A DNA stretch of 63,843 nt from Nocardia arthritidis NBRC 100137 (GCF_001612765.1 NZ_BDBB01000040.1:1-63843), one strand, 5' to 3'; shown: positions 8,960-17,195, numbered from the stretch's first letter. Numbers and translations are program-made. The notes: generated by a model not told the origin, from the letters alone.

Positions 8960-9720
8960 CGGACCTCGTCCTTATCGAGCGGCGCGACGCGATCACCGTG
9001 CTGACGGTCAACCGTCCCGAAGCGCGCAACGCGATCAACCTGGCCGCCGCGCAGGCCATCGAGGCCGCCGTCGACGAGTTCGAAGCCGACGACGCCGCGC
9101 GCGTGCTCGTGCTCACCGGCGCGGGCGGAACCTTCAGCGCCGGAATGGATCTCGTCGCGGCGTCGAAAGGCGAGATGCCGATGACGCAACGCCGCGGCCC
9201 GCTGGGCATCGCGGCGAAACCCCCGGCCAAGCCGATGATCTCCGCGGTCGAAGGCTTCGCGCTGGCGGGTGGTTTCGAGCTGGCGCTCGCGGGCGATCTC
9301 ATCGTCGCCGCGCGCGACGCGCAGTTCGGCATCCCCGAGGTCAAGCGCGGTCTGGTGGCCGCGGGCGGTGGCGTGCTGCGCCTGACCCAGCGGCTGCCGC
9401 GCAGCACCGCCGCCGAACTCGCGCTCACCGGCGGCCGCATCGGCGCCGAGCGGCTCCACCAGCTCGGCTTGGTCAATCGGGTCACCGAGCCCGGTGCGGC
9501 GCTGTCGGTGGCGCTCGAGCTCGCGGCCGAGATCGCCGCTGCCGCTCCGCTCGCGGTGGCCGCGAGCAAGCGCATCATCGACGAGTCGCCGGATTGGACG
9601 GTCACGGAGGCGTTCGCAAAGCAAGGCGAGATCGCCCTGCCCGCATTGTTGTCCAAGGACGCCGCCGAAGGGGCGCTGGCGTTCGCGCAGAAGCGCGAGC
9701 CGCAGTGGCAGGGCCGCTGA
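8956..9720 (+). CDS. Enoyl-CoA hydratase (crotonase family)
   Basis: Protein of 254 residues with all crotonase landmarks: TFSAGMDLVAASKGE (first oxyanion-hole strand), VEGFALAGGFELALAGDLIVAA, and FGIPEVKRGLVAAGGGVLRL, which has one of the two hydratase glutamates. Probably acts on acyl-CoA in degradation together with the TLP1 protein. Its ATG overlaps the TLP1 stop (ATGA at 8956-8959) behind a GAGAGGAGC ribosome site, and the next TetR gene starts inside its 3' end, giving a three-gene operon. Confidence 0.85.
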   Translation: MTDLVLIERRDAITVLTVNRPEARNAINLAAAQAIEAAVDEFEADDAARVLVLTGAGGTFSAGMDLVAASKGEMPMTQRRGPLGIAAKPPAKPMISAVEGFALAGGFELALAGDLIVAARDAQFGIPEVKRGLVAAGGGVLRLTQRLPRSTAAELALTGGRIGAERLHQLGLVNRVTEPGAALSVALELAAEIAAAAPLAVAASKRIIDESPDWTVTEAFAKQGEIALPALLSKDAAEGALAFAQKREPQWQGR

Positions 9721-10394
9721 CGGGCGCGGGACACGTCCGGCAGCCGCAGGCGCAGCGCAGGGAGCGCATGCGCACGCGGCTGCTGGACGCGGCGGTGGAG
9801 AGCCTGGTCGAGGTCGGTTACGCGGGCACCACCACACTCGAGGTGCAGAAACGGGCGGGTGTGCCGCGGGGGACGTTGCAGCATTACTTCCCCACCCGGG
9901 CCGACCTGCTCGCCGGCGCCGTCGAGCATGTGGCGCGACGCCGATTCGACCAGCTGACCAGTGAATTCGAGGCCATTCCGGACGGTGCGGACCGGCTGGA
10001 GGCGGCCGTCGAGCTGACCATGCGGATGCTCAGCGGCCCATCGTTCTGGGCGGCGCTGGAGATGTGGGTCGGCGCGCGGACCGATCCGGAACTGCGAGTG
10101 GCGTTTCTGCCGCTGGAGGTCCGCCTGTTCGAACTGATGCACACCAGCATCCGCGACAGCTTCCGGCGCGAGTTCCCGGACGATCCCCGGGTGCCGACGA
10201 TCACCGAGTTCACCATCGAGATCATGACCGGCCAAGCCTTGCGCGTGCTGCTCACCGGCGACCTGTCCCGCAACCGGCTCCTTCGGCACCGATGGGGAAA
10301 CGCCGTGCGCGTCCTGCTCGGCACGGCGGCCGCGGACACGTTGCTCGATCCGCCCGCGGACTCAACCGGCCGGACGCCTACCGCGGGCGGGTGA
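9705..10394 (+). CDS. TetR-family transcriptional regulator
   Basis: Regulator of about 229 residues. The N-terminal helix-turn-helix reads LLDAAVESLVEVGYAGTTTL, then EVQKRAGVPRGTLQHYFPTR and ADLLAGAVEHVARRR, the standard TetR DNA-binding layout. The C-terminal helical part (AVELTMRMLSGPSFWAALEM) should bind an effector, plausibly an acyl-CoA given the preceding genes. GTG 9705, inside the crotonase gene, gives a normal arm before the HTH; ATG 9768 has a better AGGGAG site but would trim it. Its last 17 bases overlap the convergent hydrolase gene. Probably autoregulates the TLP1-crotonase operon (inference). Confidence 0.85.
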   Translation: MAGPLTGAGHVRQPQAQRRERMRTRLLDAAVESLVEVGYAGTTTLEVQKRAGVPRGTLQHYFPTRADLLAGAVEHVARRRFDQLTSEFEAIPDGADRLEAAVELTMRMLSGPSFWAALEMWVGARTDPELRVAFLPLEVRLFELMHTSIRDSFRREFPDDPRVPTITEFTIEIMTGQALRVLLTGDLSRNRLLRHRWGNAVRVLLGTAAADTLLDPPADSTGRTPTAGG

Positions 10395-11169
10395 TCGTCT
10401 CGAGCAGGACCTGTGCGCAGCCGGCCGGGTCGTCGAAGAACGGTGTGTGCCCACTGCCGTGCAGCGTGACGTGCTCGGCGTTCGGCAGCGCGCTGCGCGC
10501 CTTGCGGCTCTGCGTCGCGTAGGTGAGCAGGATGTCGCGGCTGCCCCAGGCGATCGTCACCGGAATGTCGGCCAACGCACCGATTTCGGGCAGGCGGACG
10601 TCGGTGAACGAGGCGAGCGCCTCGTCGAATCCGGCCGAGTCCGCCGCGCCGAGCGCGGTCTCCAGAGCCACCTTCGCATCCAGCGCCCATGGCTTGCCGA
10701 AGACCAGCGAGAGGAATACGGTCCGGCCCGCAGCGGTGCTCAGCACGGAGGGCAGGGCGGGACGCAGCCGACGCGCGAGTGCCCGTGACTTGCCCAGCGA
10801 CTGCTGGCACCACACCCGGCCTGCGGTGTCCCAGAATCCGATGGGTGAGTAAGCGGTCACCGACCGAGCCAGCCCGCGGGCGCCCAGTTCCAGCGTGATC
10901 AGCCCGCCCATCGAATTGCCCGCGAGATGCGGCCGATCGATCCCCTGCGCGGCGAGGAACTCGGCGAGCGCCTCGGTCAGGTTGGGCACCGTGGTGTGCG
11001 CGAGCGGGTGCGTCGATCCACCGAAGCCGGGCAGGTCGACCGCGATGACCTCGTACGATGCGGCCAGCGTGTCGATGATCGGCTCCCACACCTGCCACCG
11101 GCTCCCCACCCCGTGTACCAGCACGAGTGGTTCGCCCGCGCCGACGCGATGATGGTGCAAGGTCGTCAT
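10378..11169 (-). CDS. Alpha/beta hydrolase
   Basis: Alpha/beta hydrolase of 263 residues, cytoplasmic. It has the oxyanion motif LVLVHGVGSRWQVWEP (residues 15-30), the nucleophile elbow LAGNSMGGLITLELG (Ser about 97), a lid containing FWDTAGRVWCQQSLGKSRA, and the catalytic histidine in LHGSGHTPFFDDPAG near residue 246. Haloalkane-dehalogenase or lipase-like members share this design; substrate unknown. The ATG at 11169 is in a 100-base region shared divergently with the toxin-antitoxin pair. Confidence 0.85.
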   Translation of the reverse strand: MTTLHHHRVGAGEPLVLVHGVGSRWQVWEPIIDTLAASYEVIAVDLPGFGGSTHPLAHTTVPNLTEALAEFLAAQGIDRPHLAGNSMGGLITLELGARGLARSVTAYSPIGFWDTAGRVWCQQSLGKSRALARRLRPALPSVLSTAAGRTVFLSLVFGKPWALDAKVALETALGAADSAGFDEALASFTDVRLPEIGALADIPVTIAWGSRDILLTYATQSRKARSALPNAEHVTLHGSGHTPFFDDPAGCAQVLLETITRPR

Positions 11170-11256
11170 GCGCCAACACTAACAGCAGTCACCTGTCATC
11201 AGATGGGATGTCGCGGGCGAACCATTCAGGGGCTGGTCCCTGCCCCGCGGTGCCGG

Positions 11257-11262
11257 TACGAT
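11257..11262 (+). promoter_or_regulatory. Minus-10 element for a leaderless antitoxin mRNA
   Basis: TACGAT matches the actinobacterial minus-10 consensus TANNNT and ends 7 bases before the ATG at 11270, with no ribosome site between. Transcription would start at or next to the ATG, so the antitoxin message is probably leaderless. Confidence 0.5.
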
Positions 11263-11269
11263 AATTGGT

Positions 11270-11494
11270 ATGGCAACGCGTAAGGTCACCCTTTCGCTGG
11301 ACGAAGCCGCCTGGTCATTCGCGGAACAGGCGGCCGCTCGGGCGGGAATGTCGCCGTCGGCTTGGATTTCGAAGGCCGCGCGACGGGAAGCCGTGCGCAC
11401 GGGTGTCGGTCCGGTGTCGAATGTGACCGCCGAGGCCGCCGCGGACGCGGCCGAGTTGGCGGCCGCCGAGGAGGAGATGCGTGCGTCGGGGTGA
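11270..11494 (+). CDS. Type II antitoxin, ribbon-helix-helix-like
   Basis: Short protein of 74 residues. The N terminus RKVTLSLDEAAWSFAEQAAA followed by RAGMSPSAWISKAARREAVR is a ribbon-helix-helix-like DNA-binding segment; the C-terminal half (VTAEAAADAAELAAAEEEMR) is acidic and alanine-rich, as expected for the toxin-binding tail. It overlaps the PemK/MazF gene by 14 bases, which supports a toxin-antitoxin operon. It should bind the toxin and repress its own promoter. Confidence 0.75.
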   Translation: MATRKVTLSLDEAAWSFAEQAAARAGMSPSAWISKAARREAVRTGVGPVSNVTAEAAADAAELAAAEEEMRASG

Positions 11495-11777
11495 ACTGTG
11501 GATCTACAACCCGCATGGTTCGCCGCGCCGCCGAAAGGTCGTGCTCATCAGCAGTGACGGCATCAACGACTCGCCGCGTCCCTGGCTGATCGCGGCGGAG
11601 GTGATCGAGGACGATCCGCAGGACATCCTCGCGGTTCCGGTGCAGGAACACGGCTGGGTGCATGCCGGGAACATCGGGCGGATCTTCCGCGGTTGGCTGG
11701 CCGAGCGGGTGGATCTGGTGGACCGCGACACCCTGGAGCGGCTCGACACCGCGTTGCGCGCGGCAATGGACCTCTGA
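11481..11777 (+). CDS. PemK/MazF-family toxin
   Basis: Protein of 98 residues with the opening MRRGELWIYNPHGSPRRRKV that is typical of MazF/PemK ribonucleases (the RGE/RG-x-V/I-W start of the SH3-like barrel), then VVLISSDGIND and IGRIFRGWLAERVDLVD in place of the family's core strands. MazF toxins cut single-stranded mRNA at short motifs; the target motif here cannot be predicted. Translation is coupled to the upstream antitoxin. It lacks some of the most conserved MazF residues after the first strand, so activity should be regarded as likely but not certain. Confidence 0.75.
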   Translation: MRRGELWIYNPHGSPRRRKVVLISSDGINDSPRPWLIAAEVIEDDPQDILAVPVQEHGWVHAGNIGRIFRGWLAERVDLVDRDTLERLDTALRAAMDL

Positions 11778-11905
11778 GATCTCCCAGTAGCACGTTGAAC
11801 GGCAACGTATCCCGTGTCGGTCGTGGCAGATGACTACCGCTGGACGCCGCACGGCATTATGGTGGCCACGCCACCGACAGTGGTCAGTCGAGGAAGAGGA
11901 GTCAG

Positions 11906-12247
11906 GTGCGGATCTGCATGATCGCCGCGGCGCTGATCGCGCTGCCGGTGCTCGCGGCATGCGGCAGCGACAAGGACACGGCGGCGCCTACGGTGACGCA
12001 GGCCGATCTGGCCAAGTCGTTGCAGGACAAGGGCCTCAAGAACAAGCAGCTGGCCGACTGTGCCGCGAAGGTGTTCGTCGATCAGGGGATTTCGCAGGAC
12101 GGACTGCGAATCATGATCAGCGACGAGTACGACACCAAGGCTCCCGACCAGGAAACGCTCGGGATGAGCAAGGAAGACGCGGACAAGGCGCGCGCCGCCA
12201 GCGGTCGCATCGCGAGCGAGTGCATGTCGGCGGCCCAACCGCGCTGA
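11906..12247 (+). CDS. Small lipoprotein
   Basis: Predicted exported lipoprotein of 113 residues. The signal peptide MRICMIAAALIALPVLAAC ends in a perfect lipobox (LAAC), so Cys19 should be lipidated and the protein anchored outside the membrane. The mature part has a helical stretch VTQADLAKSLQDKGLKNKQL and two further cysteines (residue about 52 and near the C terminus) that could pair. GTG 11906 follows AGAGGAG at good spacing. No known domain is recognised. Confidence 0.75.
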   Translation: MRICMIAAALIALPVLAACGSDKDTAAPTVTQADLAKSLQDKGLKNKQLADCAAKVFVDQGISQDGLRIMISDEYDTKAPDQETLGMSKEDADKARAASGRIASECMSAAQPR

Positions 12248-12367
12248 TCGTCGACGGTCGCAAACAGCTGTCACGGTGGGCGGATGCTTCGCGTGGCGAG
12301 GCGTTAGGGCAGACCGTACGCTGACGCTACGTCGACGAGGGTGTCGACCGGAAGCCGAGGTCAGACC

Positions 12368-12979
12368 GTGTCACAGCCGCCTTTTCCGACGTCGCCGAAA
12401 TCGCTGGGATCGCCGGCCATCACCCCGTCCGGTCGCTGGTTCGCGCTGGGTGGCGCGTTGATCGCCCTCGGCATCATCGGCGGGATCGCCCTCGGTGCTT
12501 TCGGTTTCCTGCAGACCTCGGGACGCATCGATGACTTCCAGCGGGTCGGGGTGCCCGGCTCCGATGTGGTGAAGCTGGCGGAGTCCGGCGGGTACACCGT
12601 GTACTTCGAGTACGCCGGGGCGTCGTCCGAGGGCGCCTCCGGCACGGTCGATCTGCGGGTGCTCGACCCGCACGGCAAGCGTGTGGAGCTGCGGAAGTAC
12701 GACGCGAGCATCACCTATTCCTTCGGCAGCCATGAGGGCCGGGCCGGATTCTCCTTCGAGGCCGCCGAACCGGGCGGCTATCGGGTGACCACGGCCGGTA
12801 GTTCCGAGGTGACGGTTGCCGTCGGGCAAGGCCTCGGCTCTTCCTTCGTCGGCACGCTGCTCGGCGCGCTCGCCCTCGGTTTCGGTGGCGTGGTGCTCGG
12901 CGTGCTAGTGATCGTGGTGGTGGCGGTCAAGCGAAGTGCGAGCAAGCGCAATGCCGCTGTGGGAGGGCTCGGGTACTGA
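12368..12979 (+). CDS. Two-TM membrane protein with extracytoplasmic beta domain
   Basis: Protein of 203 residues. TM1 is WFALGGALIALGIIGGIALG (about residue 24-44), then an outside region of about 110 residues rich in beta strands (GGYTVYFEYAGASSEGASGT, GYRVTTAGSSEVTVAVGQGL), then TM2 LGALALGFGGVVLGVLVIVV and a basic tail KRSASKRN. The layout recalls small actinobacterial envelope proteins of unknown role. GTG 12368 follows GAGG with 7-base spacing and is preferred over GTG 12341. Confidence 0.65.
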   Translation: MSQPPFPTSPKSLGSPAITPSGRWFALGGALIALGIIGGIALGAFGFLQTSGRIDDFQRVGVPGSDVVKLAESGGYTVYFEYAGASSEGASGTVDLRVLDPHGKRVELRKYDASITYSFGSHEGRAGFSFEAAEPGGYRVTTAGSSEVTVAVGQGLGSSFVGTLLGALALGFGGVVLGVLVIVVVAVKRSASKRNAAVGGLGY

Positions 12980-13009
12980 ACCCCGGGTCGGCGCATCGCG
13001 TTTCGTGTC

Positions 13010-13312
13010 CTACAGCGCGACCGTCAGTTCGATGTGCGCGGCGGATCCCGCCTCCAGGCCCTCCGCGACGCGCACCGCTTTCTTCATGGGCAGGACATAG
13101 GTCGCCCGTGACTTGTCCGGGAACAGCGAAGTAGACCACCGAGTGCCGCCGACGACCACGTGCACTCGCACCGCGCCGAACCCGCCGGAACGATGCGCGT
13201 AGCGCTCTTCGATCTCATCGGCCACGTCCTCGGGCAGCGACACGAAATGCCAGGCGGCATCGCCTGGTAATTCCCATACTTCCGCCGTGAACGAGTACCG
13301 CGAACCAGCCAC
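13010..13312 (-). CDS. DUF1905-domain protein
   Basis: Protein of about 100 residues. SRYSFTAEVWELPGDAAWHF, VSLPEDVADEIEERY, and KSRATYVLPMKKAVRVAEGL are the usual core of DUF1905, a small beta-barrel found in many actinobacteria. No function is established. The GTG at 13312 puts the domain at the N terminus as in relatives; ATG 13351 is a possible longer start. It is divergent from the DUF1048 operon across the AT-rich repeat region. Confidence 0.7.
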   Translation of the reverse strand: MAGSRYSFTAEVWELPGDAAWHFVSLPEDVADEIEERYAHRSGGFGAVRVHVVVGGTRWSTSLFPDKSRATYVLPMKKAVRVAEGLEAGSAAHIELTVAL

Positions 13313-13385
13313 GCCGCGACTGTAACGGCGGGCACCGACAGGGCTTCGCATCGTCCGCGTAGGAGTTCCTACTTCCGGGACTTGC

Positions 13386-13446
13386 ATGTACGTATATGTC
13401 TACTTATAGTTAGGCCAGCAGATGTACGTATACATCTACTTATATC
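13386..13446. promoter_or_regulatory. Repeated AT-rich operator before the DUF1048-ABC operon
   Basis: Two copies of a 23-base unit beginning ATGTACGTATA and continuing TCTACTTATA lie at 13386 and 13422, 36 bases apart and with two mismatches. The second contains the inverted repeat ATGTA-CGTA-TACAT, which resembles PadR-family operators (ATGT...ACAT). TATAGT at 13405 could be a minus-10. Base composition is strikingly AT-rich for this DNA. Confidence 0.6.
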
Positions 13447-13488
13447 TATGGCGGTTCGAACCGCCCCGTGACAAAGGAGGCAGATGCC

Positions 13489-13845
13489 ATGGGCATCTCG
13501 GATCTCACCTCGAAGTTGGTCGGCGACATCGGCGACAAGCGGCGGTGGCGTCAGTACAAGATGCGGGCGGGGCAGCTTCCCGCGGGTTATCGCACAGCGG
13601 TCGATGGTTTCGAGCGGTACTTGATGTACTCCGGCTCGGGAGGCGGCGTTTCGATGTTCGAGGATCTCGTCCAGCTGTTCGAGCGCAGCGCGGCCGACGG
13701 ATCCCCGATACGCGAGGTCGTCGGGGAGGACCCCGTGGAGTTCATCGAGACGTTCGCGCGCGACTACCACGAAGATTCGTGGATCAACCGGGAACGGACA
13801 CGGTTGAACAGCGCCATCGAGCGCGCCGCCGGAGAAGGAAAGTAG
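13489..13845 (+). CDS. DUF1048-domain protein
   Basis: Helical cytoplasmic protein of 118 residues: KRRWRQYKMRAGQLPAGYRT, AVDGFERYLMYSG and FIETFARDYHEDSWINRERT are typical of DUF1048. In relatives this gene is usually flanked by a PadR regulator and a DrrAB-like ABC transporter. Here the transporter follows 10 bases downstream but no PadR gene is adjacent. ATG 13489 is chosen because a strong AAAGGAGG lies 8 bases before it. Its role with the exporter is not known. Confidence 0.75.
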   Translation: MGISDLTSKLVGDIGDKRRWRQYKMRAGQLPAGYRTAVDGFERYLMYSGSGGGVSMFEDLVQLFERSAADGSPIREVVGEDPVEFIETFARDYHEDSWINRERTRLNSAIERAAGEGK

Positions 13846-13855
13846 GGGACGTTCG

Positions 13856-14665
13856 ATGACGACACAACAAGCTCCGGCGATCCATGTGCGGGGTCTGGAG
13901 AAGTCCTACAACAAGCTGGAGGTGCTGCGCGGCGTCGATTTCGAAGTCGAGCGGGGCAGCATCTTCGCCCTGCTCGGCTCGAACGGAGCCGGCAAGACCA
14001 CTGTCGTGAAAATCTTGTCCACGCTGCTCAAAGCCGACGCGGGGACAGCAAGGGTCAACGGCTTCGACGTCGCCACGCAACCGGGCGACGTGCGGGAGTC
14101 CATCAGCCTCACCGGGCAGTTCGCCGCCGTGGACGAAATCCTCAGCGGGCGGGAGAATCTCGTGCTCATCGCAAAGTTGCGGCACCTGAAGAACGCGGAA
14201 ACGGTGGCCGACGACCTGCTCGAGCGTTTCTCTCTGACCGACGCGGCCACACGGAAGGTGTCGACGTACTCCGGTGGCATGCGCCGCCGCCTCGACATCG
14301 CCATGAGTCTCATCGGGAATCCGCCGGTCATCTTCCTCGACGAGCCGACCACCGGGCTCGACCCTCAGGCGCGCATCGAGGTGTGGCGGGCGGTGCGGGA
14401 ACTCGCCGAGCACGGCACGACAGTGCTACTCACGACGCAATATCTGGACGAGGCCGAACAACTCGCCGATCGGATCGCGATCCTGCACAAGGGCCGGATC
14501 ATCGTCAACGGCACCCTCGCCGAGCTCGAGCGGCTCCTCCCGCCGGCCGAGGTCGAATACGTCGAGAAGAAGCCGAGCCTGGAAGACGTCTTCTTCGCCC
14601 TGGTCGGTGACGAAGGCGACGAGGGCGCTCCAGACAGTGACCGCAGCGCGGTACGGACGAAGTAA
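13856..14665 (+). CDS. ABC exporter ATPase, DrrA-like
   Basis: ATP-binding subunit of 269 residues. Walker A is GSNGAGKTT (about residue 42), the signature is YSGGMRRRLDIA, Walker B is PPVIFLDEPTTGLDPQARIE, and the switch histidine region is GTTVLLTTQYLDEAE. The C-terminal ADRIAILHKGRIIVNGTLAE and LEDVFFALVGDEG match the DrrA/daunorubicin-resistance subfamily. It should power the permease encoded 9 bases downstream, exporting lipids or drugs. It is in an operon with the DUF1048 gene. Confidence 0.9.
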   Translation: MTTQQAPAIHVRGLEKSYNKLEVLRGVDFEVERGSIFALLGSNGAGKTTVVKILSTLLKADAGTARVNGFDVATQPGDVRESISLTGQFAAVDEILSGRENLVLIAKLRHLKNAETVADDLLERFSLTDAATRKVSTYSGGMRRRLDIAMSLIGNPPVIFLDEPTTGLDPQARIEVWRAVRELAEHGTTVLLTTQYLDEAEQLADRIAILHKGRIIVNGTLAELERLLPPAEVEYVEKKPSLEDVFFALVGDEGDEGAPDSDRSAVRTK

Positions 14666-14674
14666 GGAACAACG

Positions 14675-15436
14675 ATGACCACGCATTTCTTCGCCGACAC
14701 CACGCTGCTGCTGGGACGATCCCTGCGCCACATCACGCGCAGCGTGGACACCATCATCACGACCACGATCATGCCGATCGCATTCATGCTGCTATTCGTC
14801 TACGTCTTCGGCGGCGCGATCGACTCGGGGTCGGACTCCTATGTGCAGTACCTGCTGCCCGGAATCCTGCTCATCACCATCGCCTCGGGCATCTCCTACA
14901 CCGCGTTCCGGCTCTTCCTGGATATGAAGAGCGGCATCTTCGAGCGATTCCAATCCATGCCCATCGCCCGATCGTCGGTCCTGTGGGCGCACGTGCTGAC
15001 CTCGCTGGTCGCCAACCTGATCTCGCTCGTGGTGGTCGTGCTCGTCGCCCTGCTCCTGGGCTTCCGCTCAGGGGCCGGAATACTGGCCTGGCTCGCGGTC
15101 GCGGGCATCCTGATCCTGTTCACCCTCGCGCTGACCTGGATCGCGGTCATTCCCGGTCTGTCCGCGAAGACCCCGGACGGCGCGAGCGCCTTCTCCTACC
15201 CCCTGATCTTCCTGCCCTTCATCAGCTCGGCCTTCGTACCCACCGACACCATGCCCGGCCCGCTGCGAGCCTTCGCCGAACACCAGCCGGTGACCTCCAT
15301 CATCGACGCCATTCGTAACCTGTTCACCCAGCAGCCCGTCGGCACCGACATCTGGATCGCCCTCGCCTGGTGCGTCGGCATCCTCATCGTCGCCTACCTG
15401 TTCGCCATGAACACCTACCGGCGCAAGATCTCCTGA
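14675..15436 (+). CDS. ABC-2 type permease, DrrB-like
   Basis: Integral membrane protein of 253 residues with about six TM segments (for example IMPIAFMLLFVYVFGGAI, LLPGILLITIASGISYTAF, LISLVVVVLVALLLGF, ILAWLAVAGILILFTLALTW, and IALAWCVGILIVAYLFAMNT). The stretch FERFQSMPIARSSVLWAH is the characteristic cytoplasmic loop of ABC-2 permeases, and SAFVPTDTMPGPLRAFAEHQ is a DrrB signature. Partner of the preceding ATPase. Its last 369 bases are covered on the other strand by the reading frame of the MFS transporter. Confidence 0.9.
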   Translation: MTTHFFADTTLLLGRSLRHITRSVDTIITTTIMPIAFMLLFVYVFGGAIDSGSDSYVQYLLPGILLITIASGISYTAFRLFLDMKSGIFERFQSMPIARSSVLWAHVLTSLVANLISLVVVVLVALLLGFRSGAGILAWLAVAGILILFTLALTWIAVIPGLSAKTPDGASAFSYPLIFLPFISSAFVPTDTMPGPLRAFAEHQPVTSIIDAIRNLFTQQPVGTDIWIALAWCVGILIVAYLFAMNTYRRKIS

Positions 15437-16633
15437 ACGGCATCGGCCGAACAGGTCGCGAGTCGGCTCGACGCCCTGGACCGGCTGCCGGGCCGGTCCG
15501 ACGATCCGGGGGCGGCCTGCTCCGGCTGCCGCGGCGGCTTGCAGGAGAGTCAGGGCGGTGAGCACGCTCAGTGCCGGTGCCCAGCCGCTTGTTCGGGTGT
15601 GCAGAATGCCCAGGAGGGTCGGGCCGACAGCGGCCATGGCGAACCCGACAGTCTGAGCCATCGCGGCCAGCGCGGCCGCATGGATCGCGTCGCCGGCGCG
15701 TTCGCTCTGGAATGCCATCGCCAGGGCAAGGCAGGCGCCGGCTCCGGTACCGAGCAGCAGGATGGCCAGGGGTGCCAGGGCGGAATCGACGGCGAGGAGC
15801 AGGAAGCCCGCGGCGTCGAGCACCGAGGCGGCGACGGCGAGACGGCGTTTCGCGGCCGTGGTGCGGGTGAGCCAGGGCAGCGCGTTGACGACGAGCAGAC
15901 CGAGGATCTGGAACGCGAACAGTGACCAGCCCGCGGCCTCTGGGCTCACGCTGTCGTCCTGGAGAACAGAGGGCAGCCAGGCGAGCGTCGTGTAGAACCC
16001 CAGCGCCTGTAGACCCATGAAAGCGCTGACCTGCCAGGCCAAGGGCGAACGCCACGGCATCGATACCCGGCGGACGGACGCCGGCTCGAGGACGGGTCTG
16101 TTGCGCACCTGCCACATCAGCAAAGCCAGCACGACCGGCAGCGTTGCCCAGGCGAGCGCGGGTCGCCAACCGCCGGGCAGGAGACCGGCCAGCGGAACGG
16201 CGATCCCGGACGACAGGGCAGCCGCCGCGCACATCGCCGCCACCCAGGCGCCGGTGATCGCCGTGACGCGCGCGGAGGGGGCGCTGTCCCGCACGATCGC
16301 GGGCAGCAACACATTCGCGTAGCCGATCGCCGCCGCGATCATCACGGTTCCGGTGAATAGCCATGTCTGTCCGGGTGTCGAGCGGACCAGCAGCCCCACC
16401 AGCATCACGACCAGCGCCCATCGCACGAGCCGGTCGGGCCCATGATGGACGGTCCGCAGCACCGCCACGGGGACGACCGCGAAGATCAGCAGGGGCAGGG
16501 CGGTGAGAACTCCGGCGTTCGTGCTGGACAGCCCGGTGTCGGCGGTGATCACCGGTATCAGCGGCCCCACGCATGTCAGCGGGGCACGCAGCGTCATGCC
16601 GACGACAACGATTCCCTGGCCGACCGATCTCAT
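15068..16633 (-). CDS. MFS transporter, CynX/NimT-like, with overlong 3' end
   Basis: Twelve-TM major facilitator of the CynX type: the start LRAPLTCVGPLIPVITADTG is the family hallmark, followed by GYANVLLPAIVRDSAPSARV and SAFMGLQALGFYTTLAWLPS. The membrane part ends near residue 395. The frame then stays open for about 120 hydrophilic residues that are antisense to the ABC permease, an unusual convergent overlap of 369 bases. Its ATG directly abuts the cytochrome b561 stop (TAGATG), so it is the last gene of the dpg operon; export of the pathway product is a reasonable inference. Confidence 0.8.
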   Translation of the reverse strand: MRSVGQGIVVVGMTLRAPLTCVGPLIPVITADTGLSSTNAGVLTALPLLIFAVVPVAVLRTVHHGPDRLVRWALVVMLVGLLVRSTPGQTWLFTGTVMIAAAIGYANVLLPAIVRDSAPSARVTAITGAWVAAMCAAAALSSGIAVPLAGLLPGGWRPALAWATLPVVLALLMWQVRNRPVLEPASVRRVSMPWRSPLAWQVSAFMGLQALGFYTTLAWLPSVLQDDSVSPEAAGWSLFAFQILGLLVVNALPWLTRTTAAKRRLAVAASVLDAAGFLLLAVDSALAPLAILLLGTGAGACLALAMAFQSERAGDAIHAAALAAMAQTVGFAMAAVGPTLLGILHTRTSGWAPALSVLTALTLLQAAAAAGAGRPRIVGPARQPVQGVEPTRDLFGRCRSGDLAPVGVHGEQVGDDEDADAPGEGDPDVGADGLLGEQVTNGVDDGGHRLVFGEGSQRAGHGVGGYEGRADEGQEDQGVGEGARAVRGLRGQTGNDRDPGQREGEQDQDARDREPGQYSGP

Positions 16634-17191
16634 CTATCGCCGCGAGGTCGGGAAGGTCATGCGGCGAAGTAGCTTGTCGCGCAGCACCAATGCGTGGAAG
16701 GTGACCGCGCAGACGTGGGCGATCAGCGCGAACGACAGCAGATAGGCGAGCACGCTGTGCAGCGTCCGCAACGTGGCGTACAGCCGCGGGTCGGTCGGTG
16801 CGATGGCCGGGACGCGCACCCCCGCGAGGATCTCGATAGGAATCCCGGACGCGGAGACCAGTGCCCACCCGACGAGCGGTTGCGCCAGGAACAGCGCGTA
16901 CATCAGGATCTCGGATCCGGTCGCGACGAGCCGCTCCGGTCTGCCCATGGTTTCGATCTGCGGTGGCGGCCGGTGCGTGAGACGGTAGCCGAGACGAACG
17001 ATCGCCAGAAGCAAGATGATCAGCCCGATGGTCTTGTGCCAGGTCAGCAATCGGCTGTAGGGGCCGAGGTAGCCGACCATAGCCGCACCGATGCCGATCA
17101 TGGCCACGATCGAGGCCGCCATCGCCCAGTGCAGGATTCGCGCGGTGACGCCGAACCGGGGGGCGTCGACGGTGTGTTCGGTGATCGCCAT
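16634..17191 (-). CDS. Cytochrome b561
   Basis: Four-TM diheme cytochrome of 185 residues that moves electrons across the cytoplasmic membrane. Candidate heme-ligand histidines lie in ILHWAMAASIVA, LTWHKTIGLIILL, LRTLHSVLAYLLS and IAHVCAVTFHALVLRD, the standard spacing. ATG 17191 (MAITEHTVDAPRFG) follows GGAGG and is 4 bases after the catalase-family stop; a longer frame upstream is antisense noise. Cytochrome b561 genes often follow catalase-related peroxidases (SrpA type), and the pair probably works together, b561 feeding electrons to the exported peroxidase. Confidence 0.85.
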   Translation of the reverse strand: MAITEHTVDAPRFGVTARILHWAMAASIVAMIGIGAAMVGYLGPYSRLLTWHKTIGLIILLLAIVRLGYRLTHRPPPQIETMGRPERLVATGSEILMYALFLAQPLVGWALVSASGIPIEILAGVRVPAIAPTDPRLYATLRTLHSVLAYLLSFALIAHVCAVTFHALVLRDKLLRRMTFPTSRR

Positions 17192-17195
17192 CGGA

